A stretch of 64,000 nt of DNA. Source: Bolinopsis microptera (taxonomy: Eukaryota > Ctenophora > Tentaculata > Lobata > Bolinopsidae). The DNA lies in assembly GCF_026151205.1 (NCBI RefSeq), contig NC_087075.1, positions 10,090,303 to 10,154,302 of the forward strand, in the 5' to 3' direction. Made by a program: the position numbers and the translations under genes. Below are positions 42,330 to 53,600 of the stretch, in pieces (position 1 is the first letter of the stretch; every line of letters starts with the position of its first letter). The notes beneath the pieces are model-generated. The model was not told the DNA's origin. It did no database searches and was given only the letters and a program-made list of their open reading frames with translations.

Positions 42330-43110
42330 GATAGAAGATGTGAGATAAGCTGCAATACAATCGCTTGTCGATGACATTCGTATGGTACTGGAAGTCTTAA
42401 GATATGATAATGTTTGCAACTTGCACAAGCAGCAGCTGAATAAGGATATAATACGTGCAATTTAACGAGTTAAACACTGATGATTTTAAAATTGCAGCTA
42501 GTTGTATTCTAATTTAAATTTTTGAGTCACAGTACAAGATCAGTCAGAGCTTTTAGGCTATAACTGTAAGAAGGAAAAGGTTGAAATCTTAAGTATTTCG
42601 GTCAAGACACCAGTTGAGGATTCAATTCAAGTTCGATTAAGACGTATAGTTCAGCTCTGAAGGATAATGTTAATGGTTCGCAGAATCATCTATTGGATCA
42701 GATTAAGATATGAAGAAAGTTCTTCAGACTGATTTTTGGAATGCCCAAGGAGCTCGACGAGGACCTTGATGCTAAAGTAAGCCACTCGTTTCAAGCGATG
42801 GTATAAGAGAAATCTAAAGTAGAGGCCCACAGAGTAGGCAGAAAGAACGCTATGAAATCATAAAAAGTTGTCACTTCTTGTTCCACAGTGGTTGACCAGA
42901 TATTTTCGAAAGCAAGAAAGTTGAAACTCGTTAAGAACTACAAAACTGTTTTCATTAGCCCAGACCGCTCCCCCGAACAGAGAGACGAGCAGCGAGATTT
43001 GGTCGATATAATCTGAAGAGTCTTATAACTAAGAAACTGGATAAAAGAGACAATTATTAACAAGAATTGTGCCCGTTAGGCGGACGCTAGATTTCCATCC
43101 GCTGCACCTG
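42330..43110 (+). pseudogene. Non-LTR retroelement ORF1 relic
   Basis: Best part 42730-43015: FGMPKELDEDLDAKVSHSFQ, an in-frame stop, KVEAHRVGRKN, then VVDQIFSKARKLKLVKNYKT and VFISPDRSPEQRDEQRDLVD. The pattern HRVG-K, followed by KA-KLK---KY-VFISPD-SPEQR, is that of ORF1 proteins (RNA-recognition-like fold) of CR1/L2-like elements. Upstream 42330-42700 contains helical fragments such as VLEVLRYDNVCNLHKQQLN. Several stops. No associated ORF2 is seen nearby. Confidence 0.5.
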
Positions 43111-43679
43111 GCGGCTGGCTCCGCCCTTTGAAATTGAATATTAAAATTACCGATTATTTCAAGTTCTACTCAGTCATACTCATAATACCTAGCTTGTTCA
43201 GAAATAAAGGGTTGCAATGTACTGTGTAGTGGTTGTACAGCTCAGCTGCGTCGTCCTAATTTTGAACCTACTCTAAGTCTTCGCACGTAATATAATAAGC
43301 ATGATGACAGGTTGATTTATTCACAATTTATAACATTCTCCCTCAAATAACAAAAGCAGAGGCAACATATAAGTGCGGTGGGTGCGGAATCGCAATTCAC
43401 ACTTTGGCCTGATACCGCAAGAATAAGTATAACTATAAGTATATTATTATAAGCTGATAGAATACACTGCAATTACATTAGAGCTTTAAGAATTAAAATT
43501 GTCTGACTCTAATCAGACAAATAAAACAATAGAATGGAGTGAAATGGAGTGAAATTACTCCAGTTGTTAATCAAGTAATAAGCTCGGCGGGTGTACTATT
43601 AATCATAAGCTGACTTCAGGCGTTACATTGACGACGGAGCAGGTTTGTTTGAAGGAACTACAGATGAGTTCAAAATTTC
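43111..43679. other. Spacer, no recognised gene
   Basis: AT-rich sequence. TTTAAGTGCGGTGCGTGCGG-like phrases at 43372 resemble 14928-14950, hinting at another dispersed repeat. Confidence 0.35.
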
Positions 43680-44845
43680 GATTACAGATGTTAACTAAGC
43701 ACTCCTCCCCCATGGCCTAATCATTGATGAATACCAAATAGAAGATCCTCGTAAATACGTATCTTTCCTTGATATAATGTTCACCTGCGCTTCCTTAGGC
43801 TCCCTCCAAACGGATTTGTTCATGAAGAAAATGGACTCTCGTTCATACCTACACTTTAAAAGCTCCCACCCTACCATATCTATTCCGGTATCGTGTACTC
43901 TCAAGTCTCAATGCCTTAGACTCAGAAGGATCATCAACTGCCAAGAACGCCTGAAAGAACACCTCACCAACCTCAAAAAAGCCTTCCTTGCCGCGTGTTA
44001 CCCTAGGAAAATGATTGAGAACATTAGTAATAAAGTTCTCAATTCAGCAAGATCACTGTCACGCAAAGTTCAGGCTCCTGATGACCAGACACCATTACAT
44101 CTTCCAATCAGGGTCATATCTACTTATGGTAGTGATGATGATCTGGTGTATGTGACTTAGAAGTATGAAGAACACCTCTCAAGAACAAGGAGTTTCAGTG
44201 AAAGTGACACTGCTGAAACATCCCAAGAGACCTCCTCAACAGCTGCCACGCCTAGGAAGAAAATATTCAGTTACACAAAGAAGACAGGGCCAAGCCTAAA
44301 ATCTCGACTCGTCAAATTGAAAGAACTTGCTTTAGGAGCTAAAGGAACTTGCTTTAGGAGTACAACCAGCAAATGCCATATGCCAAGATGCAAATGCTGT
44401 GAACTTGTCAAAGGCACCCATGAATTCAAAGTGAACGGCAAGAAGGTTAAAGCTTCTCCTGGAAACTGCCAGAGTTACAACATCATTTATCTGTTCCAAT
44501 GTAGTGTCTGTGGAAAGGCTTACGTCGGTCGCACTACTCGCTCTCTACGGCCGTTAGGACTGGAGAACATAGTGTCAAATATTATAAACTTTTAAATGGT
44601 GATAAGGTAGATGAAACAAGTGATGAATATAGTTTGGGCTTACATTTGTTGGATCATGGTTTTAGACAAATTAAAGGGAGGATTTTAACAAAAATTTTAA
44701 TGTGTCAATTATTGATAATTCTAGTCCTAAAATTTTGGATGTCCGTGAACATAAATATACTCAACTACTCAAGACTTTAAAACCTTTGGGATTAAACACT
44801 ATAAATTTTTTTGGCCTTCCTTTACTCCTAACATCTTAATTTTAA
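43680..44845 (+). pseudogene. Penelope-like retroelement 3' end with GIY-YIG domain (relic)
   Basis: The frame starts about 43712 (LIIDEYQIEDPRKYVSFLDI) and runs through LQTDLFMKKMDSRSYLHFKS, SHPTISIPVS and SQCLRLRRIINCQERLKEHL, the end of the RT and thumb, to a stop at 44158-44160. It resumes in the same frame with RTRSFSESDTAETSQETSST. The zinc-like block CHMPRCKCCE and the GIY-YIG start YNIIYLFQCSVCGKAYVGRT follow, with a frameshift at about 44560. The end reads TGEHSVKYYKLLNGDKVDET, EYSLGLHLLDHGF and finally FFGLPLLL. One stop and two or more shifts make it dead. It is longer than, and different from, the relic at 17203-17580, so two such lineages are present. Confidence 0.7.
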
Positions 44846-45375
44846 TTTTATAACCGTTTTAAGACTGTCCAGGTTTTTAAAGGAATTTTGGGTTTTACTA
44901 ACTATTTACAATTTTTAGGGCTTATGTCACTGAAGATGACGCCTTGCAACATGTTTGACGATAGCCTGTAAATTGATAGTTTGATCTCAGTATTTACAAC
45001 AAATCATCTAGCTTGATTGATTCAAAGGGAGACAAAAATTCCTCTCAAGCTGACTTCAGACTTGATGTTTTGAGATTGTACAGTGTACACGTGTCCTGTT
45101 TCCTGTTCCCATGCTACACTTCCTAGTATTGCGCATCCTGTGATTGAAGTTATATTAATAATTAAACAATATTTTATACATGAAAAACGCTTCTCTTGGA
45201 TCATATGATGATGGAGTCTCTTCGGCCTACAATCTATATAATTGAATAACAGTCATGTTACATCTTTCTGTTACTAAAAGTAAAACGTTAACAATATCAA
45301 ATAAAAAGCTTGTAGTTGTAAATACAGATACAAATTAAACAATCATGATAAGCAGAAACTTCTTAGATCCTTCCG
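44846..45375. other. Spacer, no recognised gene
   Basis: AT-rich. No RNA or mobile element ends seen. Confidence 0.4.
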
Positions 45376-45438
45376 ATTGAGGAATGAAAAAGTTGTTATC
45401 AACATAATATGTTGATAACAACTTTTTCATTCCTCAAT
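45376..45438. repeat. Perfect 63-nt palindrome (30-bp arms, 3-nt loop)
   Basis: ATTGAGGAATGAAAAAGTTG then TTATCAACAT, loop AAT, then the exact inverse ending CATTCCTCAAT. There is no mismatch in 30 pairs. The transcript would fold into a long perfect hairpin of either strand. It could be a recent foldback element or a small-RNA precursor; no bulges as in typical animal pre-miRNAs. Confidence 0.85.
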
Positions 45439-45560
45439 GATTATTATATCTTAGAATGTGGTTGGGCTGTGATTTATCGACCATGAGTACCAAGAAAGCA
45501 GATATTTGAATTGACTAGATTTCCACTGGTAAGCGACTCGGAAAATCATGGGCCGGCATA

Positions 45561-45632
45561 GTGCCGGGGCGGGTATGATCCGCCAACCTCCGAGTTACAT
45601 GCCTGGTGCTCTACCAATTGAGCTACCGGCCC
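45561..45632 (-). tRNA. tRNA-Thr(TGT)-like sequence, probably pseudogene or SINE head, copy 1
   Basis: 72 nt fold as a cloverleaf: acceptor GGGCCGG with CCGGCAC (one mismatch), D arm GCTC-AATTGGTA-GAGC, anticodon stem CCAGG/CTCGG (one mismatch) with loop CATGTAA, T stem GGCGG/CCGCC with loop ATCATAC. The anticodon would be UGU (Thr). The universal U33 is A and the T loop lacks the TTC-A consensus, so function is doubtful. The A box (TAGCTCAATTGGTAGAGC) is intact. A second acceptor-like CCGGCCC follows 11 nt later. Confidence 0.55.
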
Positions 45633-46174
45633 TATTCAGCTCAGGAATTTCTTGCACGCCTATCAGTAAGCAATCGTGTTGTTATCTCATATCTGCTGCT
45701 ATTAGTATACTGCATTATATGCAGCTGGGATACTCACTGCCATATTTGTGAGTGTGCATACTGCGTGTAATGTTTTTAATTTGCCCATGATTTTCCGAAT
45801 CGCTTACCAGTGGAAATCTAGTCAATTCAAATATCTGCTTGCTTGGTACTCATGGTCGATAAATCACAGCCTAACCAGTAACCACATTCTTGATCAGACA
45901 TGTGCATACGCCATCTGGGAGCCGTCAGTTGAGCTTGCTCTCTGACTCGTGGGTTGAAAACATCGTGTACAGTACTTCGTGAGTAGTACAGTACTTCACA
46001 ACGATAATCCGCCTCCCCAATCTCAAATTAAAATCATTACACACAGTATGCACACTCACAAATATGGCAGTGAGTATCCCAGCTGCATATAATGCAGTGT
46101 ACTAATAGCAGCAGATATGAGATAACAACACGATTGCTTACTGATATGCGTGCAAGAAATTCCTGAGCTGAATA

Positions 46175-46246
46175 GGGCCGGTAGCTCAATTGGTAGAGCA
46201 CCAGGCATGTAACTCGGAGGTTGGTGGATCATACCCGCCCCGGCAC
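46175..46246 (+). tRNA. tRNA-Thr(TGT)-like sequence, probably pseudogene or SINE head, copy 2
   Basis: Same 72-nt cloverleaf as the copy at 45561-45632 in inverted orientation, with T stem GGTGG/CCGCC (one G-U pair). It shares the A33 and the aberrant T loop, so both derive from one already altered ancestor. That argues for a tRNA-derived repeat and against two independent genes. Confidence 0.55.
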
Positions 46247-46500
46247 TATGCCGGCCCATGATTTTCCGAATCGCTTACCAGTGGAAATCTAGTCAATTCA
46301 AATATCTGCTTGCTTGGTACTCATGGTCGATAAATCACAGCCCAACCACATTCTTGATCAGACATGTGCATACGCCATTTGGGAGCCGTCAGTTGAGCTT
46401 GCTCTCTGACTCGTGGGTTGAAAACATCGTGTACAGTACTTCGTGAGTAGTACAGTACTTCACAACGATAATCCGCCTTCCCAATCTCAAAATATTATAT

Positions 46501-47419
46501 CTTAGTAAATATATAGACTATAGTGGGGAAAAATAAGTACTGAGACTGACGTCTACTTCCTAAAATGGGATTTTGTCAAATGCAGCGCCTTTGGAAAAGG
46601 GCATGTGATTATAAAATCTTACCTCTAGCGTTCATACAAAGACACCATTTATTCCCATATTTTCGTTGGGAACGGTTAAATCAGTGCACCTTCAAAACTT
46701 GTGTAATAATTAATGAGGCTTAGGATTACCACTACCAGGGGCTAGCAAATAGTATAACTATTACTTACTCCCATTTGTGATTGTCTATTTCAAGACACGC
46801 TCTTTAAATATATTACATCATTTTATTCAAGTTCCAGATGAACCCCCATCGTGCAAAGAAATCAGCTTCGCGATATAAAATCGGTAAATTTGTCTGTAAC
46901 CATGATTTCATCGAAACTAAAATAGTTTTAATTTAAGGTTTGGTACCATAATGGACTTTATCGGAGCGGAAAACGTTTAAAAAAGGAGCCAATAGTTAGC
47001 GAGGAAATCGTCGTCATCATTGATATGTTCCGAGACCGGAACAAGGCACGTCATGACAACGTACATGGCAAGGCTTGCCACGTGACTTCTTTATTAAAGT
47101 ACCAATGGAGATAACGCGGCTCATAAACTACTACCTTAACTCACAGATATAAGCGGAGCAGCTGAGTGGGTTAAAACATATGATCTCAATTTCTCTGCTT
47201 AGTGTTTATACTCTTATAGTTATACACAATGACAAAACTCACTATAAGCCACTGTGCTGCACTTATATGTTGCTATTTTGCATAGGCATACCACTAATCC
47301 GGTATTTTGAATTTTAATAATTAAAGTATAATTAATATAATATATTAAATAAATCGCACGTGTCATTAACATAACACATAAGTTTTCATAGATATTGTAC
47401 AACAAGCATGCACATATTT
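46501..47419. other. Spacer upstream of the GPCR gene
   Basis: No recognised gene. Possible 5' untranslated exon or promoter of the GPCR may lie here, but no TATA or initiator can be singled out. Confidence 0.35.
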
Positions 47420-47608
47420 CATAACAATATTCACATATTAGATAACAACTATAGGTAACTTAATATTTAACAAATATTCACATATTTAACAAATGTTTAA
47501 CAGATATTCACGTATTCAACAAATAATTATCAAATATTCGCATATTTGACAAATATTCACATATCTAACAAATATTCGCATATTTGACAAATATTCACAT
47601 ATTTAGCA
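47420..47608 (+). repeat. AT-rich minisatellite just upstream of GPCR exon 1
   Basis: About eight imperfect units of CATATTTGACAAATATTCA. It ends 5 bp before the first ATG of the GPCR, so it would be part of its promoter or leader. Confidence 0.8.
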
Positions 47609-47612
47609 AGTC

Positions 47613-50600
47613 ATGGTACTCTCTTCCTTCCTAAGTTCGTCTGCTGACCGGCTACTGGGAGTAATCTTCTGTGTTATTGCTTTCACCGGGTAAGTGGCAA
47701 TACTGAAGTGAATAAATAGATAAATAAGTAAATTAATTTACTTATTTATTTAGTGATAAAACTCGAGTAAATATAACTGTTAACCTCCCTCAGTGTTACA
47801 TCTAACTTCGCTAACTGTTAACCTCCCGCAGTGTCACATCTAACTTCACTAACTGTTAACCTCCCTCAGTGTTATATCTAACTTCACTAACTGTTAACCT
47901 CCCTCAGTGTTATATCTAACTTCACTAACTGTTAAGCTCCCTCAGTGTCACATCTAACTTCACTAACTGTTAACCTCCCTCAGTGTCACATCTAACTTCA
48001 CTAACTGTTAACCTCCCTCAGTGTCACATCTAACTTCACTAACTGTTAAGCTCCCTCAGTGTCACATCTAACTTCACTAACTGTTAACCTCCCTCAGTGT
48101 TATATCTAACTTTGCTAACTGTTAACCTCCCTCAGTGTTACATCTAACTTCACTAACTGTTAACCTCCCTCAGTGTCACATTTAACTTCACTAACTGTTA
48201 ACCTCCCTCAGTGTCATATCTAACTTCACTAACTGTTAACCTCCCTCAGTGTCACATCTAACTTCACTAACTGTTAACCTCCCTCAGTGTTACATCTAAC
48301 TTCACTAACTGTTAACCATCCTCAGTGTCACATCTAACTTCACTAACTGTTAACCATCCTCAGTGTTACATCTAACTTTACTAACTGTTAACCATCCTCA
48401 GTGTCACATCTAACTTCACTAACTGTTAACCATCCTCAGTGTTACATCTAACTTTACTAACTGTTAACCTCCCTCAGTGTCACATCTAACTTCACTTACT
48501 GTTAACCTCCCTCAGTGTCACATCTAACTTTACTAACTGTTAACCTCCCTCAGTGTCACATCTAACTTTTCTAACTGTTAACCTCCCTCAGTGTTATATC
48601 TAACTTTGCTAACTGTTAACCTCCCTCAGTGTCACATCTAACTTCACTAACTGTTAACCATCCTCAGTGTCACATCTAACTTCACTAACTGTTAACCATC
48701 CTCAGTGTCACATCTAACTTCACTAACTGTTAACCTCCCTCAGTGTCACATCTAACTTTTCTAACTGTTAACCTCCCTCAGTGTTACATTTAACTTCACT
48801 AACTGTTAACCTCCCTCAGTGTCACATCTAACTTCACTAACTGTTAACCTCCCTCAGTGTCACATCTAACCTTACTAACTGTTAACCTCCCTCAGTGTTA
48901 CATCTAACTTCACCAACTGTTAACCTCCCTCAGTGTCACATCTAACTTCACTAACTGTTAACCATCCTCAGTGTCACATCAAACTTCACTAACTGTTAAC
49001 CTCCCTCAGTGTCACATCTAACCTTACTAACTGTTAACCTCCCTCAGTGTCACATCTAACTTCACTAACTGTTAACCTCCCTCAGTATCACATCTAACTT
49101 CACTAACTGTTAACCTCCCTCAGTGTCACATCTAACTTCACTAACTGTTAACCTCCCTCAGTGTCACATCTAACTTTTCTAACTGTTAACCTCCCTCAGT
49201 GTCACATCTAACTTCACTAACTGTTAACCATCCTCAGTGTCACATCTAACTTCGCTAACTGTTAACCTCCCTCAGTGTCACATCTAACTTCACTAACTGT
49301 TAACCATCCTCAGTGTCACATCTAACTTTTCTAACTGTTAACCTCCCTCAGTGTCACATCTAACCTTACTAACTGTTAACCATCCTCAGTGTCACATCTA
49401 ACTTCACTAACTGTTAACCTCCCTCAGTGTCACATCTAACTTTACTAACTGTTAACCTCCCTCAGTGTCACATCTAACTTCACTAACTGTTAACCTCCCT
49501 CAGTGTCACATCTAACTTCACTAACTGTTAACCTCCCTCAGTGTCACATCTAACTTTTCTAACTGTTAACCTCCCTCAGTGTCACATCTAACTTCACTAA
49601 CTGTTAACCTCCCTCAGTGTCACATCTAACTTCACTAACTGTTAACCTCCCTCAGTGTTACATCTAACTTCGCTAACTGTTAACCTCCCTCAGTGTCATA
49701 TCTAACTTCACTAACTGTTAACCTCCCTCAGTGTCATATCTAACTTCACTAACTGTTAACCTCCCTCAGTGTCACATCTAACTTCACTAACTGTTAACCT
49801 CCCTCAGTGTCACATCTAACTTCACTAACTGTTAACCTCCCTCAGTGTCACATCTAACTTCACTAACTGTTAACCTCCCTCAGTGTCACATCTAACTTCA
49901 CTAACTGTTAACCTCCCTCATTGTCACATCAAACTTCACTAACTGTTAACCTCCCTCAGTGTCACATCTAACTTCACTAACTGTTAACCTCCCTCAGTGT
50001 CACATCTAACTTCACTAACTGTTAACCTCCCTCAGTGTTATATCTAACTTCACTAACTGTTAACCTCCCTCATTGTCACATCTAACTTCACTAACTGTTA
50101 ACCTCCCTCAGTGTCACATCTAACTTCACTAACTGTTAACCTCCCTCAGTGTTATATCTAACTTCACTAACTGTTAACCTCCCTCAGTGTCACATCTAAC
50201 TTCACTAACTGTTAACCTCCCTCAGTGTTATATCTAACTTCACTAACTGTTAACCTCCCTCATTGTCACATCAAACTTCACTAACTGTTAACCTCCCTCA
50301 GTGTCACATCTAACTTTACTAACTGTTAACCTCCCTCAGTGTCACATCTAACTTCACTAACTGTTAACCTCCCTCAGTGTCACATCTAACTTCACTAACT
50401 GTTAACCATCCTCAGTGTCGTGGGCCCATACTTGTGCCGTGGGCCCATACTTGTGCAGGAGGTGCATTTTGCTCTCAACATCTGTGTTTTGGTGACCCTC
50501 AGGTCTTTTGATTACATACATTTTGTCGTAGAATTGTGTAAATTTGTATGTAATTGATCGATTTGAAAGATTTCAATAAAAACAAAACTTCACTAACTGT

Positions 50601-53600
50601 TAACCTCCCTCAGTGTCTCATCTAACTTCACTAACTGTTAACCTCCCTCAGTGTTATATCTAACGCTGTCATGACAGTTCACCTCTCCACCCTTTCCAAG
50701 CACCTGAGAACCCGGACCACCTCAATGCTCATTCAGATCTCTACAGCAGACTTTCTTACTTGTCTTACAGTGGCTCCTGTCGTTGCAGGTCAGTATTTTT
50801 TGTGTGATATTTTTAGAATTTAGATAATTACTTTACTCCGGTCTATCCAACAGCTGCAATCTGCATGGTTACATAGTTACTGGCAATTACAAATTTAGTT
50901 TAAACGTGTGATATTCAAATAGTGAATAGTCTTCAATATTTTTGCATGAAATTTTCGGAATCGAATTTTCTAAATCGCATTTCCACCTTATTGTAGGAAG
51001 CCGATTTTTAATTTAGGCCTCCACAAAATTTTGGCGGCCAAATTCCAAAATTTTCCCGGCAAAATTCAAGTTTGGTCACTGGTGTCCTAGTTTATTGGTC
51101 AACTGCTATCTCGAAATCAAGTTTCACAAAAAAATACCCATTGAAAATACTGATCTGATGTCTACCAATTCTCCCTCTCATATTCTCCATACTCTCAACA
51201 GTAAAACTCAATGCTAGTTGGGATGGGGAGTTCCAATCACTTCTAAGGATATGACCGAGCATTTTCCAGCGAGACTTAGCAACCCTCTCTGTTAATGGAG
51301 TCACCCCACAACGAGCATAAAGGTCTCGGTTACTGATGATTCGGGGATAAGTGGAGTTCATGATCCGCCTCAAATGTTTGCACTGACACACATCCACTTT
51401 CTGAAGGATTTTCTCTGGAGCGGCCAAGCTATTGCAGTTGTACAGCAGTACTGGCCACTGGGGTAACAAGGGCCTCGTATAACTTCACTTTGGTGTCCAG
51501 TGAAATTCGGGACTTTTCCAGCCAAACTTTGTTGTACTTTTCGAAAGCAACATTAGCTAGGATACAGCGGTGAAGTATGTCAGATTTGCTGCAAAGCCTG
51601 GATCCCAGTGACACACTCTTCCTCCATGGCTCTCTACCTCTTAATGGCTCTCCTTTCTCGTCGACATCTGTTTTGTCTGCTATATACTTATATAGAAACA
51701 GAAAAATTCAGTCTTGTCTTCGTTAACAAGTAGATCTCATTCAGCCAAAATCTCTCTGCAAATAGGCAGCATTTCACGCAGATTTTATTCGTCTTCATCA
51801 CCGAAATCTGCATCATCTGCATACTCCCATTCTATTGGCAAGAGAGAGTCTGGGTCAAAAGGAGGGTTTGGACGCAGGTAGTGAAATGATAACACTACTC
51901 TTAGGTGGTACAGTGCGCCAGCAAAGTATAGAGTATAAGTAAAACATGCCCCTGAAGCTGCATCACATTGGAAAGATCTGTTGGAGGTTTCAAACTCCAA
52001 AGAGATGGTTTAGTCAATATTAATTCTGAGCTTGGTATTTGACAACAAATACCTTGCTAACCTGATGTCATCGTCACAGCAACCAGCTTCCTTTAGCAAG
52101 TCAAGAATTACTGGTCGCTTTATGGTGTCAAAAGCTGAGCTCCTATCGATGCCCGTTTTGGAGAATTCCCATCTTTTCCCCTTCATTACAGATATATATG
52201 GCGTTGGGTCCATACAATATTCGCACAACTGTGACCTGCCTTGTACGCATTTTGCCAGGGTCCAGTATACTCAGCTATCTGTCTCCTGACCCTGTGAAGT
52301 GTTATAAGGGACAAGAGCTTCCTAGTACCGTTGAGTAGACATAGGGGCCTGAGACTTTTAACTGGGCCTTTGGGTTTGCCAGGTTTCTGCAGCAGTGGTG
52401 CCAAATATCCCTCTGTAAAAGATGGAACATGTTCATTACGCTCAAAAGATCGGTTAATGAGGGTAGCATATTGTCTCTAGAAATTTTCAGGAGCATATTT
52501 TAGGAGTTCATTGGGGATCTGATCTGGGCCTACTGCCTTACCATTCTTCAACTTTGAGGCTGTATACTGTACTTCTTCACAGGTTATAGGAGTCTGAAGG
52601 GGTCTAGGAGGTCCTATGAAGGGTTGCAAAGGGGGTTCTGGACTGGCATAGTGTTGCAAGAACCATTCTCGGAAATGGCAGCCTTCTCTTCATCGTTTCC
52701 AACGAGCTGATTGTCTGCGTTGAACACTGATATTGGTTCTGCTTGTTTATCAGTGGCAAGGGCACGTGTGGCTTCAAACTTACGCTTCGTGTCATCAGCG
52801 TTATTGATAGCATCTGCTATCTTGTTAGCATGTTCTGTCTCAAGTTCTTTGAGGCGTTTGTTGATGTTGTTCTTGAGTTTGTTAATGTTTCGTCGCAATT
52901 CAGTCCTATCACGCAGCATGTTGTCATTCAGTTGAAGTATCAGCTTGTGTCTTTCATCTGACATGCAACATACTTGAGGGTCTGATGAATGTTGAGTTTT
53001 TCTTTTTTTCTGTCTCATACCCACTGTGTTAGACGCAGCAGTTTTAACAGTTCCAAATAACTGCTCAAAGCCTGCTTTAACGTTAGGGGGAGTGGGTAGG
53101 CTGTCTATTTGCTGTGTGACAGCTTGGTGAAACTGGTTCAGTGGTTCTGTAACTCCTTGATGCAGACCAGGGACGTTGTGTTGTACTTTACGGTCTGAGT
53201 TTTTCTGCTTTTGTAGAGCTTAGTTTTCTGCCTGAGATCTATGGTAGCTTTCACGATTTTTTGATCTGAGTGTAGTTTTGCACCACCATAAGCCCTGGCA
53301 TCACTCAAAAATCAATCTGTGAAAACTTTTCTTGGTCTTTTTATCTTTGACCCAACCAGTTCTGGTAATGATGTGACGACTGAAATGGCGGAATGCAGTA
53401 TTTGCAGCAAATAAGTTATTGAACACAAGAAAGTTCAACAACCTCTCGCCGTTTTCATTCCTCCCACCAACGCCGTACCTTCTTAAGGGGGGGGGGGGGG
53501 GGGTTCACCCTGATTTTTTTGTGAAACTTGGTTTCGAGATAGCAGTTGACCAACAAACTAGGACCAGTGACCGAACTTTTGCGGGGTACCCGGACCCCAA

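Larger units (their letters stand above)
45440..46500. repeat. Inverted cluster of a tRNA-like repeat unit
   Basis: Block A (ATGATTTTCCGAATCGCTTA ... GTCGATAAATCACAG) occurs at 45470-45549 inverted, 45787-46010 direct and 46257-46500 direct. Block B (AGTATGCACACTCACAAATA ... tRNA-like) occurs at 45550-45780 inverted and 46030-46256 direct. The order is A'-B'-A-B-A. ORFs at 45548-45751, 45748-45945, 46056-46259 and 46258-46446 all come from this repeat. Units are about 96% alike by eye, so the rearrangement is recent. Confidence 0.85.

Noticed and set aside
45561..46246. Two functional tRNA-Thr genes
   Set aside because: U33 is A in both, the T loop is aberrant, stems have mismatches, and both belong to a larger duplicated repeat.
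45548..46446. Four ORFs of 62-67 codons around the tRNA-like cluster
   Set aside because: They are the same repeat read in different copies and orientations; no coding signal.
47771..50651. Regular repeat array suggestive of CRISPR
   Set aside because: Units are contiguous 38-bp copies without unique spacers, the genome is animal, and the unit equals the splice acceptor of the next exon.
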